DNA of 9,834 nucleotides, from NCBI GenBank assembly GCA_934317205.1, contig CAKREL010000083.1:1-9834 (forward strand), read 5' to 3'. The DNA is from an uncultured Eubacterium sp. (GTDB lineage: Bacteria; Bacillota; Clostridia; Lachnospirales; Lachnospiraceae). Made by a program: the position numbers and the translations under genes. Of this stretch, positions 1 through 5,086 are shown one piece after another (position 1 is the first letter of the stretch; the number at the start of each line of letters is the position of its first letter). Below the pieces are notes generated by a model. That model worked only from the letters and a program-made list of their open reading frames with translations. It searched no databases and had not been told where the DNA came from.

Positions 1-863
1 TAACGGTCAAAAATCAATGGTATATAATGAAGAATCACTTCTTCACGCAACATAAAACGATTTTCATGTCCCGGAATACGCACAAGGCGCGGAATAACAT
101 CCAGATTGCATGGTACAATTCCGAGTTTATCCCTGTTTTTCTTTTCTAGTACAACTACCGCATAAATATCTTTGCTCTTCAGAAACGGAAATGGCTGCTT
201 TTTACCGATAATCTGTGGAGACAACAGCGGACGCAGTTCATGCTCAAAATACGTGTCCAAAAATTCTACATCTTGTTTTTCCAATTCAGAATAACTGCAG
301 ATTTCTACATCATAAGATTCCAGACCATCTTTCAGATCTGCATACGCAGCGTCTTTTCTCTGAGTCAGCAGTTTTACCTGTTCAAAAATTGCATATAGCT
401 GCTCCTGACAGGTCATATTTGTCTTGTTATCCCGGATATCTTTTGACACAAGCATCTGATCATAAAGAGAACCAACACGCACCATAAAAAACTCATCCAG
501 ATTACTCTGAAAAATAGATGCGAACGACAGACGCTCACAAAATGGATTGGATAAATCTTCTGCTTCTTCCAGCACTCTTGTATTAAATTTCAGCCACGAA
601 AGCTCCCGATTATCATAACATGAATGTACCATATGCTCCCCACTCCTTATAGTATTTGCTGTAGCTGCCTGCACTTGTGCATTCTGTATTTCCATTTCTG
701 ATACCTCTTTCATATTTTTTTCCACAGGTATCTTTTGAATCATCTTTTCAGGCATCGGCTGCGTTCTTTTTTCACATCCGGCCTTCTGTGTAGTGCTCAT
801 TCTCTGCTGATTTACGGAGTTTCTTTCAAATAATCCCCGTATGAAATTTGAAATTCTACTCAT
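1..863 (-). CDS. ppk1: Polyphosphate kinase PPK1, N-terminal part (cut by left window edge)
   Basis: PPK1 reversibly polymerises the gamma-phosphate of ATP into inorganic polyphosphate. 287 complete codons are visible and the frame is open to base 1; the family is about 700 residues, so the catalytic histidine region lies outside. The N domain is clear: NRELSWLKFN near residue 85, then SNPFCERL, then QSNLDEFFMVRVG, whose Asn corresponds to the ATP-contacting Asn45 of E. coli PPK. LSPQIIGKKQPFPFL marks entry into the head domain. Two starts compete. ATG 863 has an AGAGGA site and adds 77 Lys/Gln/Glu-rich residues. ATG 632 has AAGGAG at 643-648, ten bases upstream, and puts the conserved Trp at residue 13, as in E. 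coli (residue 14). The upstream frame has no stop, so I give the longer form. Family identity is secure; the start is not. Confidence 0.93.
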   Translation of the reverse strand, partial: MSRISNFIRGLFERNSVNQQRMSTTQKAGCEKRTQPMPEKMIQKIPVEKNMKEVSEMEIQNAQVQAATANTIRSGEHMVHSCYDNRELSWLKFNTRVLEEAEDLSNPFCERLSFASIFQSNLDEFFMVRVGSLYDQMLVSKDIRDNKTNMTCQEQLYAIFEQVKLLTQRKDAAYADLKDGLESYDVEICSYSELEKQDVEFLDTYFEHELRPLLSPQIIGKKQPFPFLKSKDIYAVVVLEKKNRDKLGIVPCNLDVIPRLVRIPGHENRFMLREEVILHYIPLIFDR

Positions 864-959
864 TTTTATATCTTATCCTCTTGTACTTCCACTCATGTTC
901 TGCAAAATTCCTGCGTACTTTCTATGTTATTGCATTTTAGTTTCGACGGCTATCAGCAT

Positions 960-989
960 TTTATAAATTTTGTGTAAAATCAATGTAAA
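960..989 (-). promoter_or_regulatory. Candidate sigma-A promoter of ppk1
   Basis: On the minus strand, TTTACA (984-989) and TATAAA (960-965) are separated by 18 bases, followed by a leader of about 90 bases to ATG 863. It lies in the 151-bp gap between the MOSC gene and ppk1, so ppk1 is probably transcribed on its own. The gap is AT-rich, which makes chance matches more likely. Confidence 0.4.
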
Positions 990-1014
990 TTTATTGGTTC
1001 TTTTCTATTCTACC

Positions 1015-1446
1015 CTACTCTGCCAGAACTAATTCATCTCCGACTTTGATGCTTCCCCCTTTCAGTACTTTGGCAAATACGCCTTCTCTCGGCATAATGC
1101 AGTCTCCGACAACTTTATAAATTTCACAATGACTGTGACATTCCTTTCCAATCTGTGTCATCTCAAGCAATACATCATTGCAGCGAAATCTTGTTCCGAC
1201 CGGCAGATTTCGGAAATCATATCCATCCACGATCAGATTTTCGCCAAATGCCCCAAATGCAACGTCCACTCCTCTGGCACGGAAAGCTTCTATCTTTTCC
1301 AGAGAAAGCAAACTCACCTGACGGTGCCAGTGACCTGCGTGTGCATCATTTTCAATGCCCCAGTCTGCAATGAGCGTTGCCTCATTCACTTCATGCTTCT
1401 GCGTACCTCTTTTCTCACTGATACATATTCCTTTAATCATTCCCAT
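1015..1446 (-). CDS. MOSC domain-containing protein
   Basis: A stand-alone MOSC domain of 143 residues. MOSC domains occur at the C terminus of molybdenum-cofactor sulfurases and in small proteins thought to carry or transfer sulfur or to assist molybdopterin enzymes; the substrate of this clostridial type is not known. Supporting motifs are ICISEKRGTQKHEV at the N terminus, FGAFGENL near residues 65-71, the cysteine pair in GKECHSHCEIY (Cys103, Cys107), Cys116, and REGVFAKVLKGG followed by IKVGDELVL. AGGAG lies at 1458-1462. GTG 1452 is five bases from it and ATG 1446 eleven; I chose ATG because MGMIKGICIS resembles the usual family start, but GTG 1452 is possible. No molybdenum-cofactor gene is adjacent. 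It lies 3' of the tRNA-Tyr terminator and I see no convincing promoter of its own, so its transcription is unclear. Confidence 0.88.
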   Translation of the reverse strand: MGMIKGICISEKRGTQKHEVNEATLIADWGIENDAHAGHWHRQVSLLSLEKIEAFRARGVDVAFGAFGENLIVDGYDFRNLPVGTRFRCNDVLLEMTQIGKECHSHCEIYKVVGDCIMPREGVFAKVLKGGSIKVGDELVLAE

Positions 1447-1499
1447 ATTCACGGTTACTCCTATCCCTATAATATCTTTATTTTACCATCTTTCTGCGC

Positions 1500-1531
1500 A
1501 AAAAAAAAGAACTTCATCAAGAAGTCCTTTT
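1500..1531 (-). terminator. Rho-independent terminator of the tRNA-Tyr transcript
   Basis: On the minus strand AAAAGGACTTC (1521-1531) and GAAGTTCTTTT (1505-1515) form an 11-bp stem with one G-U pair around the loop TTGAT, followed by a run of T. It lies about 100 bases beyond the tRNA 3' end, just before the MOSC gene. Confidence 0.8.
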
Positions 1532-1544
1532 ATTATAATGTTAT

Positions 1545-1571
1545 TGTAATGGGCGGAGAAGGATTCGAACC
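1545..1571 (-). repeat. Duplicate of the tRNA-Tyr 3' end (direct repeat, possible att scar)
   Basis: These 27 bases are identical to 1624-1650, which hold the last 21 bases of the tRNA-Tyr body (the 3' acceptor strand, the 3' T-stem strand, the T loop and two bases of the 5' T-stem strand) plus six flanking bases. The copies are in the same orientation, 52 bp apart. Nothing resembling an acceptor 5' strand, D arm or anticodon arm precedes this copy in the minus direction, so it is not a functional tRNA. An intact tRNA followed by a duplicated 3' end is the arrangement left by integrases that use tRNA 3' ends; a decayed tandem tRNA is the alternative. Confidence 0.85.
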
Positions 1572-1628
1572 GTTTTGGTTTCTCACGAATGATTTCTTCT
1601 GCTCATTTCGATTCTTTTTTATATGTAA

Positions 1629-1710
1629 TGGGCGGAGAAGGATTCGAACCTTCGAAGGCATCGCCAGCAGATTTACAGTCTGTCCCCTTTGGCCACTCGG
1701 GAATCCACCC
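1629..1710 (-). tRNA. tRNA-Tyr, anticodon GTA
   Basis: A complete cloverleaf can be folded. The 5' acceptor strand GGGTGGA pairs with TCCGCCC with one G-U. The anticodon stem CAGAC/..TCTG encloses ACTGTAAAT, with anticodon GTA at 1674-1676. A long variable arm is present, as expected for a class II tRNA-Tyr. The T arm is GAAGG-TTCGAAT-CCTTC (1637-1653). The discriminator base is A (1629), and no CCA is encoded, so CCA must be added after transcription. It has a promoter overlapping the end of nagB and a terminator at 1500-1531. Confidence 0.96.
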
Positions 1711-1714
1711 ATTT

Positions 1715-1743
1715 GCGAAACAAGCTTTAAATGCTTATTTCGC
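1715..1743 (-). other. Hairpin in the tRNA-Tyr 5' leader
   Basis: GCGAAATAAGC and GCTTGTTTCGC form an 11-bp stem with one U-G pair and a 7-base loop, only four bases before the mature tRNA 5' end. The predicted transcription start (about 1742) falls on its first bases, so the precursor would begin with this hairpin. No T run follows it in the minus direction, so it is unlikely to be a simple nagB terminator. A role in RNase P processing or transcript stability is inference. Confidence 0.65.
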
Positions 1744-1748
1744 TGTCT

Positions 1749-1777
1749 ACTATATCACGTTATTCACGCTCATGCAA
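1749..1777 (-). promoter_or_regulatory. Promoter of tRNA-Tyr, overlapping the nagB stop codon
   Basis: On the minus strand, TTGCAT (1772-1777) and TATAGT (1749-1754) are separated by exactly 17 bases. The -35 box lies within the last codons of nagB and the predicted start is near 1742. Confidence 0.55.
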
Positions 1778-2501
1778 GTACTTTTTTCAATGCATCTTCA
1801 TCTGCAACCAGTGTGAAATTTGGATGCAGCTGCAGGATTGATGCAGGTACTTCCGGAGTTACAGGTCCAAAAAATGCCTTCTGAACAGCATCAGCTTTAT
1901 CCTCACCAGATGCTACCAGAACAACTTTTTTCGCCTGAATGATATCACAGATTCCCATAGTCAGTGCCTGGCGTGGTACATCATCAATACTGTCAAAGAA
2001 ACGTTTATTTGCCTCGATAGTAGATTCTGCCAGACTGACACAGTGTGTTCCTTTCGTAAATACATGATCCGGCTCATTAAATCCGATATGTCCATTACGT
2101 CCGATGCCAAGAAGCTGCAGATCAATTCCTCCTAAAGATGCAATTTTTTTATCATAGCGCTCACACTCAGCTGCAAGGTCGGTATTTTTTCCATTTGGAA
2201 TAAAAGTATGATCTTCACGAATATTGATGGAATCAAAGAAATTATGGTGCATGAAATAAACATAACTCTGATCACTAGTAATGTCCAATCCTACATATTC
2301 ATCCAGATTAACAGAATAACACTCAGAAAAATCTACATCCCCCTTATTGTACCATTCGATCAACTGACGATAAATACCAAGCGGACTACTTCCTGTCGCG
2401 AGACCAAGTACACAATCCGGTTTCATGATCACCTGCGCGGATATAATATTTGCCGCCTTTCTGCTCATCTGGTCATAATCTTTTGCTCTGATAATTTTCA
2501 T
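1770..2501 (-). CDS. nagB: Glucosamine-6-phosphate deaminase
   Basis: Converts glucosamine 6-phosphate to fructose 6-phosphate and ammonia in the cytoplasm, the last step of GlcNAc catabolism before glycolysis. The 243 residues match the length of the Bacillus NagB type rather than the roughly 266-residue, allosteric E. coli enzyme. Visible motifs are the phosphate-binding LGLATGSSPLG (32-42), VNLDEYVGL with the catalytic Asp67, and GIGRNGHIGFNEP (132-144) with His138 and Glu143. Asn136 stands where E. coli has Asp141, as in other short NagB proteins. The start is ATG 2501, nine bases after a GGAGG site; the in-frame ATG at 2519 overlaps that site and is unlikely. It lies downstream of nagA after a 181-bp spacer containing a possible promoter, so the two genes may be partly uncoupled. 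Confidence 0.97.
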   Translation of the reverse strand: MKIIRAKDYDQMSRKAANIISAQVIMKPDCVLGLATGSSPLGIYRQLIEWYNKGDVDFSECYSVNLDEYVGLDITSDQSYVYFMHHNFFDSINIREDHTFIPNGKNTDLAAECERYDKKIASLGGIDLQLLGIGRNGHIGFNEPDHVFTKGTHCVSLAESTIEANKRFFDSIDDVPRQALTMGICDIIQAKKVVLVASGEDKADAVQKAFFGPVTPEVPASILQLHPNFTLVADEDALKKVLA

Positions 2502-2525
2502 TGTAAAAAACCTCCTCATTTTACC

Positions 2526-2561
2526 TGTTTATTTTATATATGACATAGGTGTCAAAACACC
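2526..2561 (-). promoter_or_regulatory. Possible nagB promoter with overlapping palindrome
   Basis: A perfect minus-strand TTGACA lies at 2550-2555. It is embedded in the palindrome GGTGT-N4-ACACC (2548-2561), an operator-like arrangement. The -10 box is ambiguous: TAAACA at 18-base spacing (2526-2531), or the better hexamer TAAAAT (2531-2536) at a short spacing of 13. The promoter is therefore plausible but unproven, and the palindrome could be only a small RNA hairpin. Confidence 0.35.
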
Positions 2562-2590
2562 CGTATCTTTATTGTATTGATTGTGTCGTG

Positions 2591-2676
2591 CTTTCCACTC
2601 GGAAAGACTTGTTATTACTTACCACTTTTTCAGTGGCGTCCTTGCAGAAGTGGGAGTTTTCTAGACTGAGATAAAT
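2591..2676. repeat. Structured repeat, copy 1 (nagA-nagB spacer)
   Basis: Read on the plus strand, the stem CTTTCC/GGAAAG (2591-2606) is followed by a TTGTT-containing linker. Then CCACT-N5-AGTGG (2622-2636) can re-pair as CCACTT (2622-2627) with AAGTGG (2648-2653). After that come GTGGGAGT (2650-2657) and CTGAGATAAAT. The same order of parts recurs at 8132-8195. Its nature is unknown; a fragment of a mobile-element end or a small dispersed element is possible. Confidence 0.5.
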
Positions 2677-2698
2677 ATCCGGTTAGTTCCAGATATTT
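2673..2698 (-). other. Hairpin spanning the nagA stop codon
   Basis: On the minus strand AAATATCTGG and CCGGATATTT form a 10-bp stem with one U-G pair. The 6-base loop AACTAA contains the nagA stop codon. No T run follows, so it is not an ordinary terminator. It could protect the 3' end of nagA mRNA or affect coupling to nagB; that is inference. Confidence 0.5.
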
Positions 2699-3816
2699 CC
2701 ACCGATGATCACGGTTTCCAGTTCCAGCTCCTGATTCAAAATCAGCAAATCTGCTCTGGCTCCTTCCTTGATGCATCCAATTTCTGACTCCAATCCGATG
2801 GCCTCTGCCGGCGTCAGGGTTGCAACCCGTATCGCCTGCTCCAGCGGAACTCCAAACCGAACTACATTTCGCACAGCGTCCATCAAATGGATAGAAGAAC
2901 CCGCCAATGTTCCATCTGCCAACGTTGCTTTTCCAGCTTTCATCCACACCGGCTGACCGCCCAGGGAATACTCTCCCTCCGGCATTCCTGCACAACGCAT
3001 AGAATCGGAAATCAAATTCAATTTATTACCAAATAATGCGGCTGTCATACGAATCACAGATGGATCAATATGAAAACCATCACAGATCAGTTCCACTGTA
3101 GCTCCCGCATCAAAGGCTGCTCCGATAATCCCCGGATTGCGATGATGCAGACCATTCATTCCATTAAACATATGTGTGACATGTGTCGCACCTGCTTCAA
3201 ATGCGGCCTTTGCCTGCTCGTAATCTGCCACAGAATGTCCCAGCGAAACGGTACATATTTTACTTGCCTCCCGGATAAATGTATCATTTTTATCTTCCTC
3301 TGGGGCAACCGTGATCATACGAACCTGTCCACCACAGGCCTCGTTTAATTTTTTCAGTTCCTCTATATCTGGCTTCTGCAAATACGCTGCATTCTGTGCG
3401 CCTCTCTTTTCGTAAGAAACAAATGGACCTTCCAGATGCACACCTACGCAATTTGCACCGTCTGACGTAAAATCCCGGATCGCATGCATTGCTTTCAACA
3501 GCTGCTCTTCTGAGAGTGTCATCGTTGTCGGGCACCAGCTTGTTACCCCCTTCTGTGCATAGTAACGTGACATTTTCCGTAATCCATCCACATCTGCATC
3601 ACTTGCATCTGCATTGACTGCCCCATGAGAATGGATATCTACCAATCCGGGAATTATATACTTTCCTGTAGCATCCACTATCATCTCGTCTGCAGTCAGA
3701 TCGATCCCCGTCTCCTCACCTGCTGCTTTCACTGCAAGGATTCGTTCGTTGCAGTTCAGATTCTTCTGTTCAAATCTTCCTTCCGGTAAAAATACCATTC
3801 CGTTTTTTATATACAT
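2683..3816 (-). CDS. nagA: N-acetylglucosamine-6-phosphate deacetylase
   Basis: Removes acetate from GlcNAc-6-P to give glucosamine 6-phosphate, the substrate of NagB. It is an amidohydrolase TIM-barrel enzyme of 377 residues, the usual family size. Motifs in order are GLVDIHSHG (57-65, His62 and His64), HLEGPF (127-132) with metal ligand Glu129, LGHS with His194, HVTHMFNGM (212-220) with His215, and LISDSM with the likely catalytic Asp271. The start is ATG 3816, eight bases after AAGGAG; an in-frame ATG at 3870 would add 18 residues outside the family pattern. nagB follows in the same direction, and the hexosamine kinase operon is divergent upstream. I could not identify a convincing nagA promoter. 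The C terminus lies within a hairpin that covers the stop codon. Confidence 0.97.
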   Translation of the reverse strand: MYIKNGMVFLPEGRFEQKNLNCNERILAVKAAGEETGIDLTADEMIVDATGKYIIPGLVDIHSHGAVNADASDADVDGLRKMSRYYAQKGVTSWCPTTMTLSEEQLLKAMHAIRDFTSDGANCVGVHLEGPFVSYEKRGAQNAAYLQKPDIEELKKLNEACGGQVRMITVAPEEDKNDTFIREASKICTVSLGHSVADYEQAKAAFEAGATHVTHMFNGMNGLHHRNPGIIGAAFDAGATVELICDGFHIDPSVIRMTAALFGNKLNLISDSMRCAGMPEGEYSLGGQPVWMKAGKATLADGTLAGSSIHLMDAVRNVVRFGVPLEQAIRVATLTPAEAIGLESEIGCIKEGARADLLILNQELELETVIIGGNIWN

Positions 3817-3961
3817 CGTTCCATCTCCTTTGCATACCGTTATCTTGCCTCTTTTTTTCACAAAATGCAAGCTCTTTTTTTTATGATTTTTTTCTTTTTG
3901 ATTGCGTGTTTTTTACTTCCGTATTTGACACGTTTTCACAATATTTCTTCTGTTTTTATCG

Positions 3962-3990
3962 TTGTTTTTCCTGGCAGAAAAACGTATAAT
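3962..3990 (+). promoter_or_regulatory. Promoter of the nucleotidyltransferase-kinase operon
   Basis: TTGTTT (3962-3967), a 17-base spacer and a perfect TATAAT (3985-3990) form a sigma-A-like promoter. Transcription would start near 3997, giving a leader of about 114 bases before ATG 4111. Confidence 0.6.
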
Positions 3991-4014
3991 GAAAGTAATC
4001 GACAATTAAGTAAT

Positions 4015-4071
4015 TTATTTTAATTTGTTAAAAATAACCAGACGGATAGTAACGCGAAATTCGCAATCCGT
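4015..4071 (+). other. Two stem-loops in the operon leader
   Basis: The first is an AT-only stem, TTATTTTAA / TTAAAAATAA (4015-4037), with one bulge. The second is a nested stem: outer ACGGAT (4042-4047) with ATCCGT (4066-4071), and inner GCGAA-A-TTCGC (4054-4064), with an uneven internal bulge. The second ends 24 bases before the ribosome binding site. It could act as mRNA structure or, as DNA, as an operator palindrome; no known riboswitch class is evident. Confidence 0.5.
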
Positions 4072-4110
4072 TTATGCTACTTACTCATTATATATGGAGG
4101 ATATCGCTAT

Positions 4111-5031
4111 ATGAAAAAACCAGTATTAGTTGTCATGGCAGCCGGCATGGGCAGCCGTTATGGTGGATTGAAACAGATGGATCCAGTTGGTGGACACGGT
4201 GAAGTAATCATGGATTACTCTCTTTTTGATGCACGCCGCGCCGGGTTTGAGAAAGTAATTTTTATTATCAAACATTCCATTGAAAAAGAATTCAAAGAAG
4301 TTATCGGAGATCGTGTGTCCAAATACATGAACGTAGCTTATGCATTCCAGGATCTGGATGATCTGCCAGAAGGTTATTCCGTTCCGGAAGGACGTGAAAA
4401 ACCATGGGGAACATGCCATGCAATTCTTGCAGCTCGTCATCTCATTGATGCACCGTTTGCTGTTATCAATGCCGATGATTATTATGGCACAACCTGCTTT
4501 AAAATCATTTATGATTACCTTTCTACTCACAGCGATGATGATAAATATCGTTACTGTATGGTCGGTTATCAGTTAAAAAATACCGTTACAGAAAATGGTT
4601 CTGTTGCCCGCGGTGTCTGCACTGCCGATGCTGACTCTAACCTGATCCGCGTTGTTGAGCACACTCAGATTGAGCAGTATGAAAAAGGCATCCGCTTCAC
4701 TGAGGATAAAGGTGAGACCTGGCACGATATTGATGGAAATACCATTGTATCCATGAATCTCTGGGGATTCAGCGAAAGCTTTATAAAAGAAGCTGAAGCA
4801 CGCTTCCCGGCTTTCCTGGATGATGCCATGAAATCCAATCCGCTGAAAGGTGAATATTTTCTTCCATCCGTTGTAAGCCAGCTTCTGGATGAAGAAAAAG
4901 CTACAGTAAAAGTACTGCAGAGCCCGGACAAATGGTATGGGGTTACTTACCGTGAGGATAAACCAGGTATTGTAAAAGCACTTGCTGATATGGCAGATGC
5001 CGGTTTATATCCGTCACCATTATGGCAATAA
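4111..5031 (+). CDS. Sugar-1-phosphate nucleotidyltransferase (probable HexNAc-1-P type)
   Basis: A 306-residue member of the NTP_transferase superfamily, which joins a sugar 1-phosphate to an NTP to give an NDP-sugar and pyrophosphate. The N-terminal signature is VVMAAGMGSRYGGLKQ (7-22), with the glycine-rich loop, Arg16 and Lys21. EKPWGTCHAIL (96-106) matches the nucleotide-base region, VINADDYYG (118-126) carries the metal-binding acidic pair, and VSMNLWGF lies at 213-220. It lacks the C-terminal left-handed beta-helix of GlmU and is shorter than UDPGPs of the eukaryotic type. GGAGG at 4096-4100 precedes the ATG by ten bases. It is the first gene of an operon with a NahK-like kinase 55 bp downstream, so the likely substrate is GlcNAc-1-P or GalNAc-1-P. 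That specificity is inferred from context only; glucose-1-P cannot be excluded. Confidence 0.85.
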   Translation: MKKPVLVVMAAGMGSRYGGLKQMDPVGGHGEVIMDYSLFDARRAGFEKVIFIIKHSIEKEFKEVIGDRVSKYMNVAYAFQDLDDLPEGYSVPEGREKPWGTCHAILAARHLIDAPFAVINADDYYGTTCFKIIYDYLSTHSDDDKYRYCMVGYQLKNTVTENGSVARGVCTADADSNLIRVVEHTQIEQYEKGIRFTEDKGETWHDIDGNTIVSMNLWGFSESFIKEAEARFPAFLDDAMKSNPLKGEYFLPSVVSQLLDEEKATVKVLQSPDKWYGVTYREDKPGIVKALADMADAGLYPSPLWQ

Positions 5032-5086
5032 AATCATCTGATGTAAGTATCAAAAATCTATATTGATAAAAAAGGAGAAGATATTT

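Larger units (their letters stand above)
3817..4110. promoter_or_regulatory. Divergent control region between nagA and the HexNAc-1-P operon
   Basis: This is a 294-bp gap with no gene. It holds long pyrimidine runs on the plus strand (about 3871-3900). A pseudo-palindrome around TTGACACGTTTTCACAA (3925-3941) loosely resembles a CcpA cre site, with two mismatches to a relaxed consensus. It also holds the plus-strand promoter and leader hairpins described separately. No riboswitch that I can recognise is present. The divergent arrangement would let one regulator control both fates of amino sugars, but no operator can be assigned with confidence. Confidence 0.5.

Noticed and set aside
1551..1630. 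A second tRNA gene ending at 1551
   Set aside because: Only the 3' 21 bases match. The preceding minus-strand sequence cannot form an acceptor, D or anticodon arm, and the 5' T-stem strand does not pair.
1129..1884. Long plus-strand reading frame across the MOSC gene, the tRNA-Tyr and the end of nagB
   Set aside because: It crosses a tRNA and lies antisense to two well-supported genes. Its translation has no recognisable domain and looks like non-coding composition.
2630..2995. Minus-strand 121-residue frame overlapping nagA in another frame
   Set aside because: It overlaps the conserved NagA C-terminal region; its Gly/Ser/Arg-rich translation is typical of an off-frame shadow.
3924..3938. 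CcpA cre site upstream of the HexNAc-1-P operon
   Set aside because: TTTGACACGTTTTCA has two mismatches at informative positions of a relaxed cre consensus, so it is mentioned only as a loose resemblance.
3925..3953. Second plus-strand promoter using the perfect TTGACA at 3925-3930
   Set aside because: No -10-like hexamer lies 16-18 bases downstream; the TATAAT at 3985 is much too far away.
3817..4110. A known riboswitch or T-box in the divergent region
   Set aside because: I could not find the conserved cores of glmS, T-box, purine, SAM or similar classes; only generic stem-loops are present.
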